64,000 bases of DNA from Chryseolinea soli (GTDB taxonomy: Bacteria > Bacteroidota > Bacteroidia > Cytophagales > Cyclobacteriaceae), in contig NZ_CP032382.1 in assembly GCF_003589925.1 (NCBI RefSeq), positions 806,001 to 870,000 of the forward strand. Direction: 5' to 3'. The notes below the pieces were generated by a model that saw only the letters and a program-made list of their open reading frames with translations, did no database searches and was not told where the DNA came from. Made by a program: the position numbers and the translations under genes. Shown in pieces: positions 16,435 through 25,226 of this stretch. Position 1 is the stretch's first letter. The number at the start of each line of letters is the position of its first letter.

Positions 16435-18408
16435 TTAAAAATTGCGGAAGCTCAGGCTAACAAAATAATTACGGCCCGCTTCCGGAAATCCTTCTACCAG
16501 CGCATAGTTGGTGTCAAATATGTTGTTTACGCCACCCTCCAGTTGGAGGTTCTTGATGAGCTTCACCGAAGCCTTTGTGTTCACCAGCGTGTAGCCACCG
16601 GCCGATGTTCCATAGCTGGTACTATAGCGCTTGCTGTTGCGTTCGGCACTCGCCAGAATATTTACCCGCGACAAGAAACTGTAGTCTACGAATCCAAAAA
16701 TTTTGTGATCGGGAACGTTTGTGAAAAATATAGCGGGGTTTGTCTCATTTTTCCGGCGCATATAGGTATAGTTGATACCCAGGTTCAGGCCTTTCGCGAG
16801 ATTATAGTCAGCGTTGGCCTCATAGCCATAGAACAAAGCATCGCCCGCATTTTGAAGCTGGAAGCGTCCCGGCTGCACGTTGTCCACCTGTTGGATGATG
16901 TTGGAGATATCGCTGCGGAAGGCGCTGGCGGTGACGACCAGTTTGGTGAAGAATTTTCCGGTGTAGGTGAGGTCGTAGTTAACGGCCACTTCGGCCGACA
17001 GATCCGGGTTGGGAATGGCCTGCCCCATGCGATAGGAATAGCGGTCCTTGATGGTGGCAAAGCGCGTCTTGCGCGACACACTTCCCTTCAGGGTATGGTT
17101 TGGGTTGACGTCCCAAAAGATCCCCAGTTGGGCATTCACGGCGTTGTTGTTATTGGACGGAAAATCGGAAATTTCTTTCGTGGTGGCGTTGTAGTCCTGC
17201 GCTTTGGAACTGTTGCGGGCGTTGTAGCTGATGCCCGGTACGATGGCCACGGTGGGCATGATTTGGTAGGTATTTTCCAGGCCGATGGAAAGCGTGTTGT
17301 CGATGAACGTTCGCTGTGGTTCACCCAGGTTGTTCTCGCGGTGAATGTCCCGCTTATACTGAACACCCAATCTCAACGTGTTTTTGCTGATCACGTGCGA
17401 TTCCAATTCCGCGCTTCCGCCCACGGTGTAGTCATCGTAGTAGCTTTGAAAGGCGTAGCCTTTGGTCATCGTGGAGTAGGTGGCGTCGTCGTAGCTGAAC
17501 AGTTCGTTCACAAAGGTGTCGTAGTACCAGCGGGTCTTCAACTTATTTTTTGTGCCGAGCGCGGTGTTGGTAATAAAATACAGGCTTTGTTTATCCCACT
17601 TGGGCCACTGCCAGAAACGCGTTTGCATTTTCGGATCGGTGCCGGTGTAGGGTGGTGTTCCTTTCTCCCCGTGTTGGGTGACATAGCCCACCACATATTC
17701 GTCGGTGGCGTTGGGGGTGAAGCCTGCTTTCACGCTGAACTTGATGTCGTCGCGATAGGAGTTCCCGCGTTCGCCGCCGTCTTCGTTGGGCATGGCGGTG
17801 AAGTCTTTCGAGAGGGGAAAGTAGTTCTGTTTCAATTGCGACAAGCCCAATTGAAAATAGTATTTACCCAGGTTCGAGCCGGCATTCACATTCCACCGGA
17901 ATCCTTCGCCGCTGAAGGCGCCGACCCGTGCGCCCAGCTCAAATTTTTGCTGCGGCTTGCGCGACACCAGGTTGATGGCGCCGCCCATGGTGTTGGCCCC
18001 ATATAAGATAGAGGAAAATCCCTTTGAGACATTCACCTGCGCCAAATCTACCGAAGTGAAGCGGCCCATATCCACATAGCCATCGTAAGGAACATACACC
18101 GGCACGCCGTCGATGAACACGGGCACCTGGCGCAGGTCGAAGCCGCGTACGTAGACCACCGACTCGTTACGCGGACCCACGTTGGCCAGTGTGACGCCCG
18201 ACAAGATGTTCAGCGTATTGGAAACATCGGTCCGGTTGAATTTTTCAATTTTCTTGAACGACAGCGCATTGGCGGTGTCGATGGGCGATCCGACCACCAG
18301 CACTTCCCCTAACGTGAACACACGGTCGCGTTGGGCGAGGCTGTCGGGCACTTGGGCAAAAACGGCAAAGGATGTGAAGAGCGCAATGGGGAGTAAAAGT
18401 CTTTTCAT
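16435..18408 (-). CDS. TonB-dependent outer-membrane receptor, probably for molybdate or a molybdenum chelate
   Basis: 657 aa: signal peptide (MKRLLLPIALFTSFAVFAQ), plug domain (~30-160: VLVVGSPIDT, RTDVSNTLNILSGVTLANVG, VYVRGFDLRQVPVFIDGVPV, ILYGANTMGGAINLVSRKP), then a barrel ending in FVSLSFRNF. It has no N-terminal carboxypeptidase-like domain, so it is a classical receptor rather than SusC. It heads the operon containing modABC and its ATG is 11 bp from a ModE-type operator, so molybdate uptake is inferred. Confidence 0.93.
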   Translation of the reverse strand: MKRLLLPIALFTSFAVFAQVPDSLAQRDRVFTLGEVLVVGSPIDTANALSFKKIEKFNRTDVSNTLNILSGVTLANVGPRNESVVYVRGFDLRQVPVFIDGVPVYVPYDGYVDMGRFTSVDLAQVNVSKGFSSILYGANTMGGAINLVSRKPQQKFELGARVGAFSGEGFRWNVNAGSNLGKYYFQLGLSQLKQNYFPLSKDFTAMPNEDGGERGNSYRDDIKFSVKAGFTPNATDEYVVGYVTQHGEKGTPPYTGTDPKMQTRFWQWPKWDKQSLYFITNTALGTKNKLKTRWYYDTFVNELFSYDDATYSTMTKGYAFQSYYDDYTVGGSAELESHVISKNTLRLGVQYKRDIHRENNLGEPQRTFIDNTLSIGLENTYQIMPTVAIVPGISYNARNSSKAQDYNATTKEISDFPSNNNNAVNAQLGIFWDVNPNHTLKGSVSRKTRFATIKDRYSYRMGQAIPNPDLSAEVAVNYDLTYTGKFFTKLVVTASAFRSDISNIIQQVDNVQPGRFQLQNAGDALFYGYEANADYNLAKGLNLGINYTYMRRKNETNPAIFFTNVPDHKIFGFVDYSFLSRVNILASAERNSKRYSTSYGTSAGGYTLVNTKASVKLIKNLQLEGGVNNIFDTNYALVEGFPEAGRNYFVSLSFRNF

Positions 18409-18418
18409 GGTTTCGATT

Positions 18419-18448
18419 TTTCGATATATACGGTCATATATATCGAAA
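18419..18448. promoter_or_regulatory. modE box: ModE-type operator in front of the TonB receptor/mod operon
   Basis: TTTCGATATATA (18419-18430) and TATATATCGAAA (18437-18448) are perfect 12-bp inverted arms separated by six bases. The core CGATATATA-N6-TATATATCG closely matches the E. coli ModE operator (two TATAT-containing halves, N6 spacer). It lies 11 bp upstream of the receptor ATG, suited to blocking transcription when molybdate is plentiful. A ModE-like gene is 120 bp away. Confidence 0.85.
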
Positions 18449-18568
18449 GATACGCATTTTGCTATGTTCGACGCCGATGGGGCGATCAGATTATGGTGGG
18501 AGAATCGTGTACCGGACCAAATTACCGGCTATGCCTGCAAACGGCGGACTTCACCTGACGAAAAAAAG

Positions 18569-18910
18569 TCAGATGTGTTTCAGAATGGCCACATCTTTTT
18601 CGACGATCTTATTCAGTTTGGCTGCCAGGCGCCGGTAGTGGGCGACCACGGTTTTGCCGGCCTTGGTGAGCGAGGCCCCTCCACCTTTTTCGCCACCTTT
18701 GCGGGATTCTACGTAAGGGCTTTTGCCACGGGCGTTCAGATCATCGACCATGTCCCAGGCTTTTTTGTAGGACATGCCCATTTGTTTTGCCGCCTTTGCA
18801 ATGGAGCCTTCCTGTTCGATATGCTCCAATAATTCGGCGGGGCCCGGACCAAAGAATTTTACGCCATCGATCTCAATCCAACAGCGGAAACGTATTTCTT
18901 TCTTTTTCAT
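18569..18910 (-). CDS. modE: ModE-like winged-helix transcriptional regulator (DNA-binding domain only)
   Basis: 113 aa. LEHIEQEGSIAKAAKQMGMS is the LysR-type helix-turn-helix of ModE, followed by YKKAWDMVDDLNA, VESRKGGEKGGGASLTKAGK and a helical dimerisation tail. The molybdate-binding MOP domains of E. coli ModE are absent, as in many short ModE homologues, so how it senses molybdate is unclear. I start at the Met at 18910 (MKKKEIRFR); the frame is open further upstream but that part has no family features. The ModE-type palindrome lies just downstream, before the operon it presumably controls. Confidence 0.88.
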   Translation of the reverse strand: MKKKEIRFRCWIEIDGVKFFGPGPAELLEHIEQEGSIAKAAKQMGMSYKKAWDMVDDLNARGKSPYVESRKGGEKGGGASLTKAGKTVVAHYRRLAAKLNKIVEKDVAILKHI

Positions 18911-18973
18911 CCTGCAAAATACAAAAACAACGGCAGGAGGGGAATCGCTAGATCTGAAGCATTTTGTCTTCCC

Positions 18974-19090
18974 CCCTGCGTGAGGGATGGAAGCGGCAGC
19001 CCGGAGCAGCGTGGGCTGGTGTGGTGGGGCGAGGACTATAGCGGACAGCCCGACCCGACGAAGGAGGGGCACGCCCAAGTCATCAAGCAT
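18974..19090. other. Structured GC-rich intergenic element, possible non-coding RNA or dispersed element
   Basis: This stretch has nested dyads: CCCT-gcgtg-AGGG (18974-18986) and CAGCCC (18997-19002) with GGGCTG (19013-19018), then a purine-rich part containing GAGGACTATAGCGGACAGCC. No reading frame here looks like a protein. The wording of the sequence resembles an intergenic element I associate with other Bacteroidota genomes, but I cannot confirm an Rfam family. It lies between the start of the ModE-like gene and the 3' end of the FG-GAP lipoprotein gene. Confidence 0.35.
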
Positions 19091-19121
19091 GCCACCTCCT
19101 TATCGGTGTTGAGCCAACGGA

Positions 19122-21356
19122 TTATGGCTTATTGTATGCCAGTGGCAAACACAACTTGTCGGGCAAGGACCAGATCAACAACTTGAGGTCGACCTTTTTC
19201 AGTTGGTCGTCGCCTTCGGTGATCTTGAAGAACTGGTTGACGCCTACGTTTTTGAAAACCTGCACGGTGTTGCTGCCGTGCCATTTAATTTCGATCTCAT
19301 CGATGCTGGTGGCCTGGCCTACACCGATCTCGCGTCGCAACGGTGAGCAACCGAAGCTGCCTCCGGAATTTACGTCGCGGTACACACTGCGTTTTTTACC
19401 GTTCTCGGTGAAAGTGATCTTGATGCTGGTGCCGATGGCCGCGCGGTTGGCTTTGGTGCCTTCCAGTTGCAGGGAGATCCAACGGTTGTTGCTTTGACCT
19501 GGGTTGAGGAAGAAAGCATTTTGGTATGCATCGCCGGTAAAGGCGCCGCCCATTTCAATATAGATGTCCTCATCGCCATCGTTGTCCATGTCGGCAAAAG
19601 AAACGCCGTGGCCTTTTTGAAGATGGCCTACGCGGGCTGACGCTGTGACATCGGCGAATTTTTCTCCTCCCAGATTCTTAAACATTTTGTTGGGAACAAG
19701 GGATTTGTAATCCGGATTGCCCGAGCCCAGGTACATGTCGAGCCAACCGTCGTTGTCGATGTCGCCGAAGTTGGCGCCCATGGCAAAGGTTACCTTGTTC
19801 AGGCCGAGGCTGTCGGCCATGTTGGTGAATGTGCCGTTGTGATTATTGTGGTATAACAACATTTTTTGCGGACTGCCCTCGGGGACGTGAAGTTTTTCTG
19901 CTGCAGCATAGTAGGCCAACGAATGCCGGAACGTGTAGTCGCAAGCGAAGATGTCGAGCCAGCCGTCGTTGTCGTAGTCGAAGAACCAGGTGGGGAACGT
20001 GTTGCCGCGTTCATGATCCAAGCCTGCCACGTGGGTGGCATCTGCAAAGGCGATCTCCTTGCCTTGCTGCGGCCCCATGTTCTTTAGCAGAACGCGTTGG
20101 CCGTTCATGGTCGAGAGAAAAAGATCCTTCCATCCGTCGTGATCATAGTCGCCCGAGGTCACGCCTTTCACATACAACTCGATGTCGCACATGGCGGCTC
20201 TGGCTACCTCGCGGAATGTACCGTCCTGGTTGTTGATGTACAGCTCGCACGGGTGACCTTTTTCAAATTGCGCGACAGCCGTTTCGTTACCAATGAACAA
20301 GTCCACCCAACCATCGTTGTTGAAGTCGTTCCAGGTACCCGTTTGTGTGGGGTGAAACGACAAGAGGCCGGCTTCCGTGGTTACATCGGTGAAGGTGCCG
20401 TTGCCATTGTTGCGCAGCAGGGAGTTGGGTTCTTCACCGAATTGTTTTTTCCAGGCGCCGCGCAGCACGAGCACATCTTTGAAGCCGTCGTTGTTGTAGT
20501 CGGCTTGTATCATGTTCAAGCCGCCGGTGATGCCCTTGAGGCCCACCTTGTCGGAGAGGTCGGTGAACGTTCCGTCGGCATTGTTCTTGAAATAGTGCAT
20601 CGCTTCTTCGGTGCCCATGCCGGAGGTGAGCAGGTCGAGATAGCCGTCGTTGTCAAAGTCTTCCACGACGGCTCCGCCGGCCATGTTCTTCACGTCGAGT
20701 TTCAGGTCGGCGGCGATGTCGTCGAAGGGTCTTACTTTCACGGTCGTGTCGCCTTCCATATTGGGGATCAGGAATTTTTCCGGCACACCGGATGGGTATT
20801 TTCCCAGCGTCATGTAGGCCAGGTTCAATAACCAACGCGACTCCATGTCGTTGGGATGTTTCTCCAGCAGGCGCTGATAAATTTCAATGGCCTTCCGCGA
20901 ACCCGCGGGGTCGTCGTGGATGCCCATGCCCTTCACGGGCATGATGCACGATTCGGAAGCGTGGTTGGAAATGCAATTCGCTCTTTCGCCTTGACGCAAA
21001 TAGGCCACGGCCAAATCCTTCCAAGCCAGTTCCACCTGAAGTTCAGGATCGTCATTCACGACGCCTTCGAGCAGTTCGACGGCTTTATCTTCTTCGCCCA
21101 ACTCCAGATAGATGTTGGCTTTTAAATATTGGCAATAGCGGATTTGACTGGGTGTGCTGTGCGGCAGGGACAGCAGGGAGTCCATATAGGGTAAGCCCGC
21201 CGCAGGGTAGAACTGGTTGGCGGGTTTATAAGAGGCTTTGTGCACGCGATCCAGGATGGTCACCATTTCGTCGTGGCACGCATCTTTCTTTGCGCACGAC
21301 ACCACGTTCAGGATCGCCATCACGGAGAGTAGTAATACAGGTAAATTTCGTTTCAT
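19122..21356 (-). CDS. CRTAC1-like lipoprotein with TPR, FG-GAP/VCBS repeats and ASPIC/UnbV domain
   Basis: 744 aa. Lipoprotein signal (LLLSVMAILNVVSC, Cys ~21); a TPR-like helical part (~60-190); then seven Ca2+-binding FG-GAP/VCBS-type repeats visible as DFDNDGYLDLL, DYNNDGFKDVL, DFNNDGWVDLF, DYDHDGWKDLF, DYDNDGWLDIF, DIDNDGWLDMY and DMDNDGDEDIY, probably a beta-propeller; and a C-terminal ASPIC/UnbV domain (SLQLEGTKANRAAIG, EIEIKWHGSN). Such proteins are abundant in Bacteroidota and usually surface-exposed; substrate unknown. The surrounding gaps (250-300 bp) suggest a single-gene unit. Confidence 0.9.
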   Translation of the reverse strand: MKRNLPVLLLSVMAILNVVSCAKKDACHDEMVTILDRVHKASYKPANQFYPAAGLPYMDSLLSLPHSTPSQIRYCQYLKANIYLELGEEDKAVELLEGVVNDDPELQVELAWKDLAVAYLRQGERANCISNHASESCIMPVKGMGIHDDPAGSRKAIEIYQRLLEKHPNDMESRWLLNLAYMTLGKYPSGVPEKFLIPNMEGDTTVKVRPFDDIAADLKLDVKNMAGGAVVEDFDNDGYLDLLTSGMGTEEAMHYFKNNADGTFTDLSDKVGLKGITGGLNMIQADYNNDGFKDVLVLRGAWKKQFGEEPNSLLRNNGNGTFTDVTTEAGLLSFHPTQTGTWNDFNNDGWVDLFIGNETAVAQFEKGHPCELYINNQDGTFREVARAAMCDIELYVKGVTSGDYDHDGWKDLFLSTMNGQRVLLKNMGPQQGKEIAFADATHVAGLDHERGNTFPTWFFDYDNDGWLDIFACDYTFRHSLAYYAAAEKLHVPEGSPQKMLLYHNNHNGTFTNMADSLGLNKVTFAMGANFGDIDNDGWLDMYLGSGNPDYKSLVPNKMFKNLGGEKFADVTASARVGHLQKGHGVSFADMDNDGDEDIYIEMGGAFTGDAYQNAFFLNPGQSNNRWISLQLEGTKANRAAIGTSIKITFTENGKKRSVYRDVNSGGSFGCSPLRREIGVGQATSIDEIEIKWHGSNTVQVFKNVGVNQFFKITEGDDQLKKVDLKLLIWSLPDKLCLPLAYNKP

Positions 21357-21631
21357 AGTTTGGGTTTGTTCCAGGTACGCGAGGGTTAACGATCAAAGGA
21401 TCACCCGGCTTTCAGGTTCACATCAACCCAAACCAACGTGACAGGAGAAGCCTGTTGTTATGCCGGGGTTGATGGGGGGAAACGCAAAAAGACGGATGGA
21501 TCTATCCGATCAGGAGAAGCTTGCATGCCCATGCGCCGGGTGTTTTTATCTTAAACAAAAACACGACGCTGTGCACGCCCTTCCTTTTTAGAACGGACAG
21601 TTTCTAATTCCACAAAGAGAATTTGTGAAGG

Positions 21632-22177
21632 TTATCCTCGCTCGGGCGGATGGATGATGGAGGAATAATGATCGGAGGTCGGCAAAATAACGGGTGTGGC
21701 TTTCACCACATTGTGTGCCCAACCTGGAGACACGGAGTGAATGGCGAACGTTTGGGCCACATAATCTTTGATGAGCGTGGGCAATATCTTGGAACTGCCA
21801 TGCTGTGTGTTCGTCGGTTTTCCCGTGAAGGTCTTTACAAAGCTGGCGAGGGTTTCCTGTATGGATTTGCGTTGCTGATCTTTCACACACACCATGAAAA
21901 GCGTGTCGCGCGAATAGCGCTGTTTCACCAGGCGGTAAAATTCTCCGCCGCGCTCAAAGGTCCCGTCCACGCGCTCGAAGCGGCTGGCGTCGGCCATATA
22001 GGGAATGGCAATGGGAATTTTGATGAGGATGGTTTCGGATGGCGTGTATTCCCCGGCATCCAGCATTTCGATCATGGCCCGTTCGTGCTGGTAGGTAAGC
22101 CCCCAAAACAGGCCGTAGTATCCGATCACATGAATGAGGATGAGGATGGAGAATACTATCGAGAAGAGTCTTTTCAC
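21632..22177 (-). CDS. Conserved small membrane-anchored protein of unknown function
   Basis: About 181 aa if translation starts at the GTG at 22177 (KRLFSIVFSILILIHVIGYY), which places one hydrophobic helix at the N terminus; the frame stays open further upstream, but that part is low-complexity and overlaps the next gene. The remaining ~150 residues look periplasmic or soluble with no motif I recognise (IKIPIAIPYMADASRFERVDG, GEFYRLVKQRYSRDTLFMVCV). This design (helix with GYYGLFWGL followed by a small domain) is recurrent in Bacteroidota hypothetical proteins. The start is uncertain. Confidence 0.55.
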   Translation of the reverse strand: MKRLFSIVFSILILIHVIGYYGLFWGLTYQHERAMIEMLDAGEYTPSETILIKIPIAIPYMADASRFERVDGTFERGGEFYRLVKQRYSRDTLFMVCVKDQQRKSIQETLASFVKTFTGKPTNTQHGSSKILPTLIKDYVAQTFAIHSVSPGWAHNVVKATPVILPTSDHYSSIIHPPERG

Positions 22178-22334
22178 GCAGGTCCGGGCAATAGATAATA
22201 AAAGTACTGGAAAACGGGAAACATTCAAAACGCCTACCACAAGCGTTGCCCCCCTACCCCCCATCCGCGGGAGTTCGCTGGCCAGAACCGCGAAAAAGGG
22301 CTGGTTTAGGTTGAGACTGGGGGTACGTGCTACC

Positions 22335-25130
22335 CTACCGGTCTTTGATGGTGACGGTCTTCTCCCCGCGCACAGGCACACCTTCGGCCGTAAATCCTTC
22401 TGCCACGATGCGATAGCGAGTGGGTAGATCGGCGGCAAAGAACGTGATCGTGGCCTGGTTATGTTCGTCGATAGTCACCAACGGTTTCCAGTAGAGCGTG
22501 GCCCTATAGTCTGGAACGCCTTGAACGTCGCCGCCAACGTAATGATCGGGAGCCGTAAAGTTTCGGGGTGAGGCATAGCCGTGTAGATTCAACGTGACCA
22601 ATTTTTCTTCCTTGTAAAGCGGAGCACGCGTTTTGCCTTTTATCTTATACGTATTGCGCGTATAAATAGCAATCACCCCATTTCCCCCGCGGGCACCATA
22701 AGCCGCGCCGTTGCCAAACTTGATGACATCGATGCGGTCTACCTCGTTGGGGTTGAGTTGCGATATCCGGTCGGCCGTGCCCCCACCGCTGGCGTTGACG
22801 ACAAGACCATCGATGAGCACTACGGGTTCTTTCGCTTCAGGCGATCCTTGCAACGTCGACGTTCCACCAAAAGCAATATACTTCTTGGGATCCCCATCGG
22901 GCCCTAGAAAAGCGATGATGTGCAAACCGGGCACCTTGCTTTGCAAGGCCATGAGCATGTCGGTGAGTCCGGTGGATCTGAAAAATTCTCCGTCCACGGA
23001 AACATCGGCAAAGCCCAATTTGGTCGGCGCAATGTCGGCGATGCGTGTGCTGGTCACCACCACTTCTTTCAACACCCGCGTTTGTTTGTTCGTGGCGCGA
23101 TCGCGCAAACGCGTGGCCGTCTCCCGGTAGGCATCAACGCCGAGCGTATCGGACGGTGTAGGCGGCGCGGAAACCACCAACGTGTCCACTATTACTTTTC
23201 CCCCGCGGCCTCCTCCGGCTGTTTTCGGATGGACGGAAATTTTCGCGGTGTCGTAGAGCAGTAAGTCCGGTACATAAAAATTTCCAAGTTCGTCGGTCTT
23301 GACCGTGAACACGTCTCGGGATGCTTTTTGTGTGAAGACCAGCAAGCCCGCTTCCGCTTTGCCGCGATTCGTGGTGAAGCGTCCTTTTATATCGATGCCA
23401 TATTGAATGGGATACATGGTCTTTCGTTCGAGCGTATCAGGCATGACCACATCGGGCATGTGGGCCGCCAGAATGGTGGTCTCATTCGTCGCCGGCACGG
23501 CCTGGTCCAGGTCGGTGACGGACACCGACAACCCTGTGGCCAGGCGCAGTTCGGATGGCGTGATCCTTAACGTCACCGTGATTTTATCTCGCATATGATA
23601 CTCGTCCCGATCGGTTTGTATGATCACGTTCGTGGTATCCATCGGCAACTCCGTCTTCGGGTAGTGCACCCATTCCTGCTCGTCGAGGATGCGGATGGGT
23701 TTTACAAAAACAAATTGTTTGTCGAAATTCAGCATCCACCGCGTGTAGGCCCGCAGCTGGTAGTTTCCCTTCTTCAACGTGCGTGGAAGTTCGAGTTGGC
23801 CGGCACCTCCATCACGCGAAAGCGGAAAGATCCGGGTCATGACACTCTTGCCCGTGGGGTCGACCAGGTCGGTATACAAAACCCGGCTCAGGGAATCGCG
23901 CATGGGTGGCGAGTAGTATTGCATGTGCGCACTGAACCACATCGTTTCACCGGGATAATAATACGACCGGTCGGTATGCAAGTAGGGCATCTCGGCGAGC
24001 ACGGCGAGCCGGCCCACGACGTTAGGCAAGATCTTTTTATAGTGCTCGGTGGTTTTCTCGGGTTTATAATCAGCGGGCAACGTTTGGGCCACACGGGCAT
24101 TGCTCATCTCGCCCAACACCGTGAGTCTTGATGGGTTCGACACCGTGCCGTCTGCATTAACTTCCAACGATCCGCCCTTCACTTCTATCCAACTCACCGG
24201 ATAAGGAATGTCGCGATACACTCTGGCCACGGCGGGTTTGTGCGTGTAGTGGATCTCGAGACGGGGCGGCAGTTTCACGATGTACCATCCCGGCGTTTTG
24301 CTGGGCTTAACAATGCTGTCGGTCTTGAAAATATTGACCAGCCAATCCACGTTGCCCATAAAGTTTGCATTTCGTGCGTCGGTTGCCTTGGAGTTGTCCA
24401 GGAAGAGGTTGAAGTCTTCCTCTCTCGCCTTCCCGGCAACAAGCGACGCCAAGAGATGACGCACCGATCCCTTGTAGACGGCATCGCGATTCTTTTTCCA
24501 GCGCTTCATCAGCAACGAGTCCACCGTTTCGATCTCAGTGTAACGCACATAGCCGGCAATGACATACTGTTTGGGACTCACGGCAAAATTCCGGAGGTCG
24601 TAGGTGAGCATGTAGCCGAGGTTCAGATTCTCGATCTGGAGAGGGACCGGACAGGAGGCGTTGAGCATGCCGTTCTTCCCTTCGGAAAACTCCAGGTACC
24701 AGGGGTTCAATATTTTGGTTTGAGATACCTGACGCCCCGTGCCGAGGAATAATTTTGTGAACTTGGCCAATTGCTTTGGCCACTCCGTGTCTTTTGTTGT
24801 GTTCACCTCAACCGCTTTTAGCACGGCAGCCGCTAACGAGAACCGCATATACTGAAGTGCACCTTCGGTCACGTGCACAAAAGTTTGATGGGGCTTGTAG
24901 CCTACAAACGACACCACTACCTCATGGTCGCCCGGCTCCAACGGCAGTACGAATTCTCCGTTGACGTCCGTGTAGGTGCCTATCGTGGTTTGGTTGATGT
25001 ATACACTGGAAAAAGGAAGGGGTTCTTTCGTTTCTCCGTCGATCACCTTCCCGCGGATACCGCTGGTCTGGGCATGTGCAAGGCCAGCAAAAAGGAAGCA
25101 GCAGACGGTTCCGAAGAAGACGCGACGCAT
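22335..25130 (-). CDS. Large secreted protein: carboxypeptidase-like, macroglobulin-like and TonB-plug domains, no barrel
   Basis: 931 aa from MRRVFFGTVCCFLFAGLAHAQ. Domains: carboxypeptidase-regulatory-like beta sandwich (~25-105, RGKVIDGETKEPLPFSSVYI); a ~230-residue region of unknown fold (WPKQLAKFTKLF...); macroglobulin MG2-like segment (LHTDRSYYYPGETMWFSAHM, LKKGNYQLRAYTRWML); then a TonB-receptor plug-like domain (~730-860: GLTDMLMALQSKVPGLHI, EPVVLIDGLVVN, VIKFGNGAAYGARGGNGVIA) followed by only ~90 residues, so no 22-strand barrel can follow. Function unknown. It is a lone leftward gene ~100 bp from the sulfatase operon end. Confidence 0.8.
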   Translation of the reverse strand: MRRVFFGTVCCFLFAGLAHAQTSGIRGKVIDGETKEPLPFSSVYINQTTIGTYTDVNGEFVLPLEPGDHEVVVSFVGYKPHQTFVHVTEGALQYMRFSLAAAVLKAVEVNTTKDTEWPKQLAKFTKLFLGTGRQVSQTKILNPWYLEFSEGKNGMLNASCPVPLQIENLNLGYMLTYDLRNFAVSPKQYVIAGYVRYTEIETVDSLLMKRWKKNRDAVYKGSVRHLLASLVAGKAREEDFNLFLDNSKATDARNANFMGNVDWLVNIFKTDSIVKPSKTPGWYIVKLPPRLEIHYTHKPAVARVYRDIPYPVSWIEVKGGSLEVNADGTVSNPSRLTVLGEMSNARVAQTLPADYKPEKTTEHYKKILPNVVGRLAVLAEMPYLHTDRSYYYPGETMWFSAHMQYYSPPMRDSLSRVLYTDLVDPTGKSVMTRIFPLSRDGGAGQLELPRTLKKGNYQLRAYTRWMLNFDKQFVFVKPIRILDEQEWVHYPKTELPMDTTNVIIQTDRDEYHMRDKITVTLRITPSELRLATGLSVSVTDLDQAVPATNETTILAAHMPDVVMPDTLERKTMYPIQYGIDIKGRFTTNRGKAEAGLLVFTQKASRDVFTVKTDELGNFYVPDLLLYDTAKISVHPKTAGGGRGGKVIVDTLVVSAPPTPSDTLGVDAYRETATRLRDRATNKQTRVLKEVVVTSTRIADIAPTKLGFADVSVDGEFFRSTGLTDMLMALQSKVPGLHIIAFLGPDGDPKKYIAFGGTSTLQGSPEAKEPVVLIDGLVVNASGGGTADRISQLNPNEVDRIDVIKFGNGAAYGARGGNGVIAIYTRNTYKIKGKTRAPLYKEEKLVTLNLHGYASPRNFTAPDHYVGGDVQGVPDYRATLYWKPLVTIDEHNQATITFFAADLPTRYRIVAEGFTAEGVPVRGEKTVTIKDR

Positions 25131-25226
25131 AGGGTTGAGGGTTATCGGTATGGAAATATACTGAAAATACCGATCGCACCTCACCTTCAAGCGCCGCGAC
25201 GTTATGTCATCTGCAGGCCGTTGCCT

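Noticed and set aside
16327..18006. 559-codon rightward frame across the peroxidase and TonB receptor genes
   Set aside because: It is the antisense of two clearly identified genes; the translation is Val/Gly/His-rich without domains, as usual for antisense of GC-rich third-position codons.
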